DNA of 64,000 nucleotides, from positions 62,001 through 126,000 of the forward strand of contig NZ_AP025467.1 in assembly GCF_024347355.1 (NCBI RefSeq), given 5' to 3'. The stretch comes from Vibrio chagasii (GTDB lineage: Bacteria; Pseudomonadota; Gammaproteobacteria; Enterobacterales; Vibrionaceae). Position numbers and translations under genes: made by a program. The number at the start of each line of letters is the position of its first letter. The first letter of the stretch is position 1. Under the pieces are notes generated by a model. That model ran no database searches. It was not told the origin of the DNA and saw nothing but the letters and a program-made list of their open reading frames with translations. Positions 1 to 8,424 of this stretch are shown here, one piece after another.

Positions 1-466
1 ACGAGTATACAATTATATTTAAAATGCTAAGAACTGAAAAGCACCAATTTAAATTACAACTGAATAAACATGTCCATAATATATATTAGAAATCACTATA
101 TTAATTAATATAGAAAGATTTGATATAAAGAAGAGGTAAATGTTATTTCGTAGCTATAGACCTAAATTATTATATACAATAAGTATGACTCTATTTGGCC
201 AGCCTTTTTAATTGAACTTTGTTGTACATCATTTCTATCAAGAGCAATTCAATCCATACCTAAATAACTTTCATTAATCCCGCTAAAAATACCAGCCAAT
301 AGTACAATCTGATTGGCAATGAACATATCCGCCCAAACCATACATTTGACCAGTGCATTATTCGCTAATTGAGTGGTATAGCACGGGGAAGCGCTGGTGC
401 ATGAAGAAAGACATAATATGCTTCAACACGAATAGCAAAAGTACTGTATTTATATCCAAGTTTAGA
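1..466. other. AT-rich non-coding leader
   Basis: No open reading frame with a plausible start and ribosome site is visible on either strand. The stretch is AT-rich and precedes the recombinase gene. Apart from the inverted repeat at its right end I see no repeat, tRNA or terminator in it. Confidence 0.5.
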
Positions 467-498
467 TTTCATGTTATAATTACAGTTATAACATGAAA
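467..498. repeat. 13-bp inverted repeat, possible recombinase core site
   Basis: The arms TTTCATGTTATAA (467-479) and TTATAACATGAAA (486-498) are perfectly complementary and separated by the 6-bp spacer TTACAG. Known core sites of tyrosine recombinases have 11-13-bp inverted arms around a 6-8-bp spacer (dif, loxP), and this one lies directly upstream of a tyrosine recombinase gene. It could instead be an operator for that gene. A second short palindrome, GTGACACTGTCAC, lies at 512-524. Confidence 0.5.
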
Positions 499-544
499 TA
501 ATCACGAGTGAGTGACACTGTCACAAGTAAAAAGGTTTCAATGT

Positions 545-1813
545 ATGGCGACAAAGTTAGCATTAAATCAAAGTGGGATGAGTGCGGAAACGATATCCAA
601 GTTAAGTAAACTGCATGAAAAACTTGAAAGTAGTAATGACAACATCAAGCGTTTAAAAGTACCACTACCTGATCTGTCTGCGGCCATTGACCCGAATCAT
701 CCTGAAATAGAAAAAGTACTTAAAAACATGAAGATATTTGAGGTAACTAGGGGAGGGCTATCAGAAGCTACTCAAAGGAACCTGTTTTCTACGTTACGAA
801 GTTGGTGTAGTTATACTACTGACATCGGGTTACGCTACGCATTTCCAATCAATACTCAAATATTTTTTTACTGGTTTGTTCATCTGCAGCTTGAAGAGCA
901 TAAATCCTATGCCACAATCGTAACTCGTAAGAACTTGTTCTCGATTTTTTTTAAGTTGATGGATATGCCTGACGCAACAAAAGAAAGGATGATAGTGGAA
1001 CGCTTCAAGGGCTTGAAACGTGACATGGCCAAAGCTGATTTGAACAAAGTAACTCAGCGTGTCGCAGTTCCGTTCCGCGCCCAACACTTAAATGCACTTC
1101 TGCCGCTGATGCGGGACTTAGAACAAACAGGCTTAAAAAACCTACGGGATCTATGCGTATTGATCATTGCATACTGTACCGGAATCCGAGAGGGGGAAAT
1201 AGGTACCATTCTTAGAAAAAACATTAGTTTTTCTAATGGTTCAATAACAATAAAAAGGGTGGTTTCGAAGACCAGTAGTGCTCCAGTTGAGAAATCAATT
1301 ACCAATGAGTATGCTGAGATTTTAAATAATTACCTGGCCATTGTTGATAATGCCATTGTGTTGTTTAACAAGGCCATCGATAAAGAGGAATCAAACATAG
1401 AAAAGATGGAAGAAGGGGTGCTAAAGGAAATGGCAAAGAAAAAAGTACCGGTTCGTCTAACTGAAACCAATACGTATATCTTCAGCTGGATCTATCAAAA
1501 TTCTATGTTTAAAAACGGAACTACGCCAATGCCAGGAGAAACGATTGATCGCGTATTTGAACGAGCATATAAGCTATTGTATACACATGATAAAAACGCC
1601 ATTAAACACCCAGACTACGGAAGAATATGGACTGGACACTCAGGGCGAGTTGGTGCTTGCATAGATGGAAAAGTCATCCACAACATGAGCGAAGCGGATT
1701 TAATGTCGATTGGTGATTGGACAAATATGAGCACAGTGATGCGATACCTAAGAGCAACAGGCCACCTTGAAGCTTCAAACATAAAGCTTCAAGGAAGTCT
1801 AAAATCTTCATAA
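545..1813 (+). CDS. Tyrosine recombinase / integrase
   Basis: Site-specific DNA recombinase of the phage-integrase (tyrosine) family. The reading frame is open from a GTG at 512 (433 residues). I prefer ATG 545 because AAAAAGG lies 8 nt upstream, while the GTG has no clear ribosome site. In numbering from 512, the catalytic arginine is near residue 225 (TGIREGE), the HxxR box is HSGR near 376-379, and the nucleophilic tyrosine is in MRYLRATG near 412. The N-terminal third fits a SAM-like core-binding domain. The gene converges with the next one, overlapping it by a few bases. It probably acts on the inverted repeat just upstream, either integrating or excising the element or resolving multimers; which of these is an inference. 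Confidence 0.85.
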   Translation: MATKLALNQSGMSAETISKLSKLHEKLESSNDNIKRLKVPLPDLSAAIDPNHPEIEKVLKNMKIFEVTRGGLSEATQRNLFSTLRSWCSYTTDIGLRYAFPINTQIFFYWFVHLQLEEHKSYATIVTRKNLFSIFFKLMDMPDATKERMIVERFKGLKRDMAKADLNKVTQRVAVPFRAQHLNALLPLMRDLEQTGLKNLRDLCVLIIAYCTGIREGEIGTILRKNISFSNGSITIKRVVSKTSSAPVEKSITNEYAEILNNYLAIVDNAIVLFNKAIDKEESNIEKMEEGVLKEMAKKKVPVRLTETNTYIFSWIYQNSMFKNGTTPMPGETIDRVFERAYKLLYTHDKNAIKHPDYGRIWTGHSGRVGACIDGKVIHNMSEADLMSIGDWTNMSTVMRYLRATGHLEASNIKLQGSLKSS

Positions 1814-2509
1814 ACGTTCAATTATGTTTTTCTCAACTAATGGGAATGCTGTGGCAAAATAGTGGTTAATTGCAGATTCCACCATGGCTAAAAACTTAAT
1901 TTTATGACCGATTAACCCTTTCAAATATAGTCGTTTTTGAGAACTGGTCGTATCGATTATGATTGAATCACAGTTACAACATAGATTAAGGAAGTTTTTG
2001 TGCTGGGAATGGAACTTCAAAGTTTGCTTATAGTTGTTGTTATCAGCTTTCAATAAATGAAATGCTTCCAGCAGCTCATCAACACCAAATGCGACACTAG
2101 GTTGCCCCTGCCAATCATCAGGATTTCCTGTATGGTTAAAACAAAGATCTATAACGACAGTAATTAAGTCGTTCCTGGTTTTACCTAAGCGTATCACAGC
2201 GGCAGTCCCATGTTGTTTATGGTATAGCTTTACTTGGCTATTAGGGTGAAAATATGGTGTTGGCCGTGCGGTACTTTCACCGTTAGTAGGGTTTTCATTT
2301 ACTGTTTTTTGTATGGATTGAGACCTTTCTCCACTATTTTGAACATTGAGTTTTTCTTTTGGCACAAACTCACTAAGATGAACGTCATTTAAAAATGGTT
2401 GTGTCTCTTTTGTTTCCTCCGGATTTTCAATAACAGTCGTAGAAGCTTCTGAAACATCTATAAAATCAATATCTTGATTTTCAGGCTCAAATTCCCATGG
2501 TTCTGGCAT
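1808..2509 (-). CDS. Hypothetical protein, acidic N-terminus
   Basis: A 233-residue protein I do not recognise. The first 90 residues are acidic and low in complexity (many E, D, T, P), which suggests a disordered tail. The remaining part looks globular and contains a pair of cysteines (LCCNCDS). There is no signal peptide or membrane segment. GGAAC lies 8 nt before the ATG. It converges with the recombinase gene, sharing a few bases at the 3' ends. No function can be assigned. Confidence 0.6.
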   Translation of the reverse strand: MPEPWEFEPENQDIDFIDVSEASTTVIENPEETKETQPFLNDVHLSEFVPKEKLNVQNSGERSQSIQKTVNENPTNGESTARPTPYFHPNSQVKLYHKQHGTAAVIRLGKTRNDLITVVIDLCFNHTGNPDDWQGQPSVAFGVDELLEAFHLLKADNNNYKQTLKFHSQHKNFLNLCCNCDSIIIDTTSSQKRLYLKGLIGHKIKFLAMVESAINHYFATAFPLVEKNIIERL

Positions 2510-2708
2510 GTATTGTTCCTTTATTGCTATAGTTTACATTTGATTGCATATAGACTAGCTTTATGTCTAATTTCCATACATACAGTTTATTGATGTATTG
2601 GATGTCAGCTATGCTTGTATTACCTCAATTAATTATAAATCTCATGTAGTCTTTTAAAGCTCTATAATTGGATTAACACTTAATAAAAAGAACCTTGTAA
2701 ATAACTCT

Positions 2709-3101
2709 ATGAGTGAACTTCAAAATATTGCATCATTGTTGTCATTTCCTTCAGTATCAGAGTATTCGCGAAGCGTAGCGTTATACCTGATCTCACTTGC
2801 CCTAGAAACAGACCATTCTTTAATGGCTAAAGTCGAATCCTCCAGTGAAGTACCAGTAGAAAGCATCATCAGTTCAATTGAAAAGCTGTACAACAAACAC
2901 CAACTTGTATTGTTCGACTTCGATGTAATTTGTAGGATTGCAAACTATGAACCCCAAGATTATTACGCCTCACTCATGTTAAAAAATGGGCTTGATTACA
3001 CCAGCGTAAACCTCTGGTTTAAGAGGGCGGTTCTACAGACTGCATATCAACCCATTGCTTTTGCACAATTGAGTATTCCCGAATCACATCATGAACCTTA
3101 A
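2709..3101 (+). CDS. Hypothetical protein
   Basis: A 130-residue soluble protein with no motif I recognise. It looks mainly helical and has no signal peptide. Its end overlaps the start of the following gene by 11 bases, so the two are probably translated as a pair. The ribosome site upstream is weak. About 200 bases of AT-rich sequence separate it from the divergent gene to the left, and that spacer probably holds both promoters. Confidence 0.6.
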   Translation: MSELQNIASLLSFPSVSEYSRSVALYLISLALETDHSLMAKVESSSEVPVESIISSIEKLYNKHQLVLFDFDVICRIANYEPQDYYASLMLKNGLDYTSVNLWFKRAVLQTAYQPIAFAQLSIPESHHEP

Positions 3102-3510
3102 AGATCTAAAAAGCGCATTTTCGCAGTTTACTAAATTAGAATTATCAACTTCAAAGAAGCGTGAGCAAGGTTACAATGAACTGATTCAAAATATAGTGGC
3201 AATACGATCAAGTTGTATTCCACCCCAAGTCTTATCAGCTTTTGATACTACTCCTTTCAATCAACTTCCTACACTGCTGGATAGAATCAACGCAGATCCT
3301 CTCGCGAGCTCGGATTTACGTTTGAAAATTAGCGTTACTGAAAAAGAGCAAAATAGGGACCTGAGCAAACTCAACTTAGTCATGGTTCAAGACACAATTC
3401 AAAGTTCGAAGAGGTGGCAAAACATAAGAGAGGTAGCACCAGCAAACAAACCTGATACTACCATCACAAAGAAAGGGAAATTATCTGATGGGCCATCATT
3501 CGAACGTTAA
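3091..3510 (+). CDS. Hypothetical protein
   Basis: A 139-residue soluble protein, second gene of a two-gene unit with the gene that overlaps its start. The N-terminal half is helical and charged. The C-terminal 35 residues are basic and probably disordered. No recognisable domain is present. It converges with the next gene, overlapping it by 4 bases. Confidence 0.6.
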   Translation: MNLKDLKSAFSQFTKLELSTSKKREQGYNELIQNIVAIRSSCIPPQVLSAFDTTPFNQLPTLLDRINADPLASSDLRLKISVTEKEQNRDLSKLNLVMVQDTIQSSKRWQNIREVAPANKPDTTITKKGKLSDGPSFER

Positions 3511-3998
3511 AGCATATCGTCATCTAGTACGCAAATATCTAAGTCTAGAAAATTTTCAAGCGAACGAAAGTAAAAGGATTGTTCCTCAAAATTCACCTCG
3601 TACATTAGGTAATATAATGCCATAGAAGGTGTTGAAGATATGATTTTGCTTAAAAACTGCTTCGTCTGAACCTTGAACTTGTCGTCAATAACTAATTGAG
3701 CAATGTTGTGTTGTCTGATATTGACAACCAACTTTCTCGACTTAATTTCATGTTTCGTATCCAACCATCCTTCAGAAACTGATAGCTCAGCTTCTATCTT
3801 TTTTGCCGTAGTGTCGTTTATATGGTGGGTAGCAGTTTGACCATAGTCAAACAATGAGAGTAATGCTTCAACATTAACTCCTCGTCTGATAACCAGTTCA
3901 AGGTTTTCATTACGATTTTCTAGGTACCCAATATCGTTGTTACTGAATTCTGACTTGAATAGAGAGTCAGCAATCTGATGGTAGTTAGATAATTCCAT
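3507..3998 (-). CDS. Hypothetical protein
   Basis: A 163-residue soluble protein without signal peptide or membrane segment. The C-terminus is acidic (DLDICVLDDDML). No family is recognised. It is a single gene on the minus strand, tail to tail with the preceding pair. Its promoter must lie in the 330-bp spacer that separates it from the transfer operon. Confidence 0.55.
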   Translation of the reverse strand: MELSNYHQIADSLFKSEFSNNDIGYLENRNENLELVIRRGVNVEALLSLFDYGQTATHHINDTTAKKIEAELSVSEGWLDTKHEIKSRKLVVNIRQHNIAQLVIDDKFKVQTKQFLSKIISSTPSMALYYLMYEVNFEEQSFYFRSLENFLDLDICVLDDDML

Positions 3999-4325
3999 TT
4001 TAAGCCTATATATGTGTTCGTAGCCAAATATAATAGATTGTAGTTATTGACTAGTTGTGAAAAATTCATTTTGGATATTAATAGAATCTGAATCATATTT
4101 CACCGCCGTTCTCGAATATGCAGCTTTTTTAATAAAATGCTCGGCCAAAATGTGACAAAAATCGCACTCTTTTTGAAATTAAGTAAATCATATGGCCTAT
4201 TACACTGGTCAATTTTAAATTGATCGCCTCAGAATTTATACCAAGCTAACGCTCGAATTTATTACTATTGTTTTTGTATTCAAAATGACATAGATTAAGT
4301 GTAATTGATACTCTTTGGGTCTGCT
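3999..4325. promoter_or_regulatory. Spacer upstream of the transfer/pilus operon
   Basis: An AT-rich divergent spacer of about 330 bp before the long dot/pil gene block. It contains a perfect 15-bp palindrome TCAATTTTAAATTGA at 4209-4223, a possible operator. I cannot fix a -35/-10 pair with confidence. As the only sizeable gap before a run of tightly packed same-strand genes, it is the likely site of the operon promoter. Confidence 0.35.
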
Positions 4326-4823
4326 ATGATTAACAAATTCACCCCCTACTTAATGCCTATGATCGCCATCATTACAGCTGGCACCTTAGCTACGTACTAC
4401 ATATTCAACTCGGTGGTCTTGTCGTTTATCGCCGGAATTCTGTTCTTTGTTGGATATTTGGTCATCTACAAATCGACAAACAAACGAAGCAACAAGTTTA
4501 ATGAGGCTAGAGCGAAAATTCGTAAGGCTGGTTATGACTCGACCAAAGAACCACGACAAAACCAACCAAAATCAGGGGGCACCAGTAAGGACGAATCTAT
4601 CCTTCCACCTGAAGTACTTAAGGCACTGAAAGTGTTGAGTTTAGATCCGCATTCTACCTTCACAACACGCGATATTAAAAAAGCGTTTCATACTCAAGTT
4701 AGATTGCATCATCCAGATTTAACCAAAGGGAACGCTTCAGCAGACGCAACAGATAAGATCGTTAACCTCAATTCTAGTAAAACCACTTGCCTCAACTATC
4801 TACAAGAGTTTAATCATGACTAA
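4326..4823 (+). CDS. Membrane-anchored J-domain protein
   Basis: A 165-residue protein from ATG 4326; the frame is open from a TTG at 4305. Two hydrophobic segments lie near residues 5-50, followed by a basic, polar linker (about 55-95) and a C-terminal J-domain-like segment. The hallmark HPD tripeptide is present in VRLHHPDLTKGN, near residues 128-135. J-domains stimulate Hsp70 (DnaK) ATPase, so this protein should recruit DnaK to the inner membrane. Its end overlaps the dotD gene by 8 bases, which places it as the first gene of the type IVB secretion operon. A chaperone-recruiting role in machine assembly or substrate handling is an inference. Confidence 0.7.
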   Translation: MINKFTPYLMPMIAIITAGTLATYYIFNSVVLSFIAGILFFVGYLVIYKSTNKRSNKFNEARAKIRKAGYDSTKEPRQNQPKSGGTSKDESILPPEVLKALKVLSLDPHSTFTTRDIKKAFHTQVRLHHPDLTKGNASADATDKIVNLNSSKTTCLNYLQEFNHD

Positions 4824-5343
4824 TAAATTTTGGGCCATCCTTTTCTTTTGTTTTATATCTTTGACAGGTTGCACAAGCAGCCAAGTCGTTGACCACAGCG
4901 AAATGGACATTCCTAGTGTAGAAGAGCGAGCGTTTGGTGGATTGGAGCCTTACGCAATAGAACTGCTGGATGAATTACGTTTACTTGCAAAAACAAGAAG
5001 TGCAAAGGCTCAAGCCATTAAGCCATTCGGGCAGCGAAGGCAAGAAAAAATGTTGTCGACAATGGTTCTACCTGGTTTTGACAAAAGGGTTGATTGGAAC
5101 TGTCAATGCGAAGTCGAGACTATTGCAAAAGGAATTGCCGAAAAAGTTGGTTATGGGTCTGAGAGGGTTTTCACCTATGGCCGTAAACCGCCAGGAGGTG
5201 TTTGGGTCAACCTAGTACTCAATGATCAACCAATAAAGGATGCAATATCGATGATTGATGCAGAGAAGGGAGCTCAAGTTGATTTTATGATTGACCATAA
5301 AGTTAAAACAATAGTCGTCAAATACTTGGAGACTACGAATTGA
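4816..5343 (+). CDS. dotD: DotD/TraH-family lipoprotein
   Basis: Outer-membrane lipoprotein of the type IVB secretion core complex. A signal peptide ends in the lipobox LTGC with the lipidated cysteine near residue 19. The 175-residue length and the C-terminal domain with the motif GGVWVNL fit DotD, whose fold resembles secretin N-domains. The gene overlaps the J-domain gene before it and dotC after it, reproducing the dotD-dotC-dotB order of Legionella and traH-traI-traJ of IncI plasmids. The assignment rests on lipobox, size and gene order rather than on strong sequence identity. Confidence 0.75.
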   Translation: MTNKFWAILFFCFISLTGCTSSQVVDHSEMDIPSVEERAFGGLEPYAIELLDELRLLAKTRSAKAQAIKPFGQRRQEKMLSTMVLPGFDKRVDWNCQCEVETIAKGIAEKVGYGSERVFTYGRKPPGGVWVNLVLNDQPIKDAISMIDAEKGAQVDFMIDHKVKTIVVKYLETTN

Positions 5344-6266
5344 AATGTTTGATAAAAATCATGTCAATCCTGTTTGTCACAACTCCTGTCGCTATGGCTA
5401 AACAGAGCGATTACATGACACTAGAAGAGCTATCGAATCTTAAAGGTTATCAGCAGCATATTGATGACCAAGAGCTTGCTCTTCGAATGGCTTCGATTAA
5501 AGAAAGCGGAGAAGAACTTGGCAGCTCAAATGGATATATAGCAACTATGGCGCGGCTGGTAGAACTAACGGATAAGAAAAAAGAGCTTTGGAGTAGGCTT
5601 TTACCATTCGAAAGCTTGGTGAACGTTTCTGCAGACCTTAATTCCGGTGAAGCTAAGTTTATAGTGCCTGGTATTGTTGATGAAATACAGGCTCATTCTG
5701 TTATCAACACTGATGCTGATACGCCTTATGTGAGAACCGATGATGTTATTTACCAATTAAGAACTCAACCTAAGCCAGTGTTACGAAAGCCTAGTTGGTC
5801 TGACTACTTTTATGACGAAAATAAAATGGTATCGCACAAGCCTATTCTTGAGCTGCTTCCGTCAAATCAAGAAGAAGAAGAAGTATTTCTTCAAGCTGTT
5901 GAAGATGGTTGGTCAATGGGGGAAGAACAAGCTATTACAGAGATGCGTTCAAGAGCAATTCAGGCGTTCGTTGATGCAACGGGTATGGTTAGATACATAA
6001 ACGCAGTGGAATTAAATCACTTAAACAAACCAGGAATGATAGTTGAAAATGTGGGTGTGACAATCCAAGGGAATCAGATGGGGCTTGGGACACAATATGT
6101 CTCTCTTGATGGGCTCGCGTCTTGGCAAAGTGATAGCGATCAGTATGATTCGCCAATTACAGAACCAAGAGGGTCAATTAGAAAAGAAATCACCAGCAGA
6201 GTTGTAAATGGAGAGCTCAGCATTCAAGAAATTGAAGATTCATACATCAAGTTAGGTATGGATTAA
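5340..6266 (+). CDS. dotC: DotC/TraI-family core protein
   Basis: Periplasmic or outer-membrane component of the type IVB core, expected to work with DotD and DotH. The gene starts with TTG overlapping the dotD stop (TTGA), with GGAG about 10 nt upstream. This start gives a complete signal peptide (MKCLIKIM...AMA). The 308-residue length matches DotC, and the C-terminal half has the family-like GWSMGEEQAITEMRSR segment. I see no lipobox cysteine at the usual position, unlike lipidated DotC. It is followed by dotB with stop and start codons sharing one base. Confidence 0.75.
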   Translation: MKCLIKIMSILFVTTPVAMAKQSDYMTLEELSNLKGYQQHIDDQELALRMASIKESGEELGSSNGYIATMARLVELTDKKKELWSRLLPFESLVNVSADLNSGEAKFIVPGIVDEIQAHSVINTDADTPYVRTDDVIYQLRTQPKPVLRKPSWSDYFYDENKMVSHKPILELLPSNQEEEEVFLQAVEDGWSMGEEQAITEMRSRAIQAFVDATGMVRYINAVELNHLNKPGMIVENVGVTIQGNQMGLGTQYVSLDGLASWQSDSDQYDSPITEPRGSIRKEITSRVVNGELSIQEIEDSYIKLGMD

Positions 6267-7414
6267 TGCAAAAAAAAATACCCCTACTAAATGTCTCAAG
6301 TGAAATGACGGATGTTGAAATCAGTCAAATATTATGGACTGCCATTGACTTAAATGCATCAGACATTCTCATCGACTATGGCTATCGCGTACGAGTGGAT
6401 GTAAATGGAACGATCCATGAAATCACAGATAGGACAATGCAACCTAATGCGTGTAAAAAAATCTTGCTTTATATGCTCGGTTCAAAGGCTTCACTTCTTA
6501 ATTCAGTTAATAGTGCAGAGCCTGTCTTCTTTGCTCACATCACTAAAAACCCAGATGATAAAACCAAGGTTCGAAGCTTTCGAGTTGCCGCATTAACTTC
6601 AAGATCCTTGATTTACGGAAAAACGTTCAAACTAGTCGGTCGACTAAACCCTGACACACCCAAGAATGCTCAGCAGTTGAATATAGAACCTGAACTTGTG
6701 GATGTTGTTCAAAAAAATCGTAAAGGTATTGCTCTGTTTGTAGGTGGCACAGGAACGGGAAAAACAACCACAATGGCAGGTATTATCAGGACAGTTCTCG
6801 AAACACCTTCGAACGGTAAGCACATACTAGTGTTTGAAGACCCACCTGAAATTAGCTATGAAAAAGTCAAGAAAGCTACAGGGAACTCTATATCTGTTCA
6901 TGAGGTTGGTCCAATTGAGACTGATTCGGACGTACTTTCGTTTGGTAGCGGATTAAGAACCGCATTGAGATTGCGACCTAACATTCTCGTTCAGGGAGAA
7001 TTAAGGTCGAAAGAATCAATTGAATATGCATTAAATTTTTCAAATACAGGACACTTCTTATTGGCAACATTGCATGCAAATTCTTGCAAAAGTGCTATTT
7101 CGCGTATTTTCAACATGATTGATGGGGATGATAAGAAGGCTGTATTGGGCAGTTTTATTAATGAACTATCAACAGTCGTTGCTCAAATTTTAGTACATAC
7201 AATTGACGGTGGTAGAATCGCAATTCGTGAAACTGTGTATTTAGATTCTGAATTGAGGGGCCATTTACTGGCTGCAAAAACTGATATTGAAATTGGCATC
7301 ATTATCCAACAACACCTAATTGAACGAGGAAATACCTTTGCTCAGCAACTTAAAAACTTGTATGACAATGGAATCATAGCCCCTGAATCATTGATGATGG
7401 AGGAGCTTGTATGA
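6266..7414 (+). CDS. dotB: DotB/TraJ secretion ATPase
   Basis: Hexameric AAA-type ATPase of the PilT/VirB11 superfamily that powers the type IVB secretion system from the cytoplasm. The Walker A motif GGTGTGKT is near residues 159-166, an Asp box follows in VFEDPPE, and a Walker B-like segment is NILVQGELRS with the His box LLATLHANS after it. Its 382 residues match DotB. The ATG is shared with the dotC stop (TAATG). All catalytic motifs are intact, in contrast to the related protein encoded at 32368-33849. Confidence 0.9.
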   Translation: MQKKIPLLNVSSEMTDVEISQILWTAIDLNASDILIDYGYRVRVDVNGTIHEITDRTMQPNACKKILLYMLGSKASLLNSVNSAEPVFFAHITKNPDDKTKVRSFRVAALTSRSLIYGKTFKLVGRLNPDTPKNAQQLNIEPELVDVVQKNRKGIALFVGGTGTGKTTTMAGIIRTVLETPSNGKHILVFEDPPEISYEKVKKATGNSISVHEVGPIETDSDVLSFGSGLRTALRLRPNILVQGELRSKESIEYALNFSNTGHFLLATLHANSCKSAISRIFNMIDGDDKKAVLGSFINELSTVVAQILVHTIDGGRIAIRETVYLDSELRGHLLAAKTDIEIGIIIQQHLIERGNTFAQQLKNLYDNGIIAPESLMMEELV

Positions 7415-7701
7415 GTAACTACAAACCGCATTTGGACCGGAAAGTAGTTCAGACCGCTATGAAAAGGGCTTTGTTTTTTTTAATGGACGGAACCGCAATC
7501 TTCCCGCTGTTGTTAACGCCTTTAATGTTTAGTATGTCGTACCTAAAATTCTTAGCCGGTTTTTTCGTTGTCATGATGATTGTTGCGGCTACTGGTCGAG
7601 GGCCTGTGGAACTAATTGTCTATCTCATCGCGAAAAACATAAAAGGTAACAATGCACCGATCAAATCCAAACATCAGTGGAAACCAAGCAATAGAGTTTA
7701 G
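7411..7701 (+). CDS. IcmT/TraK-like small membrane protein
   Basis: A 96-residue protein with two hydrophobic segments (about residues 25-65) and a basic C-terminus. Size, membrane layout, the segment DGTAIFPLLLTPLMF and position immediately after dotB all match IcmT of Legionella and TraK of IncI plasmids. Start and stop overlap with dotB as ATGA. It probably belongs to the inner-membrane part of the type IVB machine. Identity at residue level is low, so the call depends partly on gene order. Confidence 0.65.
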   Translation: MSNYKPHLDRKVVQTAMKRALFFLMDGTAIFPLLLTPLMFSMSYLKFLAGFFVVMMIVAATGRGPVELIVYLIAKNIKGNNAPIKSKHQWKPSNRV

Positions 7702-7764
7702 TTGATTTATTGTTTATTAATCACAAATGTCGTATATTTAATTCATCAAGCAAAGAGAATTCTT

Positions 7765-8412
7765 ATGAAATATTTCTATTTAATACCAGCGATACTTTAT
7801 GCCTCTGTTGCCCACTCTGGTGTGGTCTTCAGTGACTTTGAAACTGATACGCAACATGGACTAAATGATACTTACATTGAATCCGGAAGTAATATTAAAC
7901 ACAAGCTTCCGGCCCATGAAATTCTTAATGGTCTTGCCCCTCGCGGATGGAAAGTAAACCTCGGGCCAAATATGTTTAACCATCTACTTGGTTGGGAACC
8001 TGCCGTAAATTGGCGAACAGCAATAATGAAAATTCAACGCATTAATAAAGGCGTTTATATCGTAATTAATGAAGAAGAAAATGTTATCGCAGCCTCCACT
8101 AACCGCGAACACCTCACCCATTTACAAACAAGAAACCCTAATATTTGGGTTATGAATTCTAAGCTATCTCTTCGTAAAAACTTTCAAGTATGGGACTCGC
8201 AATCAAACATTGACATCATCTGGGGTAGTGAATTCGATTTCCCCGTTAAATCAAATTCAGTTTTGGTTGGTAACCTAACAGGCAAAGGTGGCGTTTTAGA
8301 TTTAGTACTCCAAGAAACGTTAAAAACTGATGAGCCTCTCTGGGTTAGCTTCAGCCCTGAAATTGGTGCTGCTCATATATTGCCAGGCGGCTCTACGCAG
8401 ACCGCTAAATAG
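7765..8412 (+). CDS. TcpQ-like pilus biogenesis protein
   Basis: A 215-residue exported protein from ATG 7765, preceded by AAAGAGAA; the frame is open further upstream but the hydrophobic signal sequence begins here (MKYFYLIP...SG). It contains two GW/W-centred half repeats (PRGWKVNL...LGWEPAVNWRTAI and VWDSQSNIDIIWGSEFDFPV), the pattern of the TcpQ C-terminal domain found next to type IVb secretins. That domain helps stabilise or localise the secretin. It is the first gene of the pilus cluster, followed after 12 bp by the secretin gene. Confidence 0.6.
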   Translation: MKYFYLIPAILYASVAHSGVVFSDFETDTQHGLNDTYIESGSNIKHKLPAHEILNGLAPRGWKVNLGPNMFNHLLGWEPAVNWRTAIMKIQRINKGVYIVINEEENVIAASTNREHLTHLQTRNPNIWVMNSKLSLRKNFQVWDSQSNIDIIWGSEFDFPVKSNSVLVGNLTGKGGVLDLVLQETLKTDEPLWVSFSPEIGAAHILPGGSTQTAK

Positions 8413-8424
8413 AAAGGAATAAAA

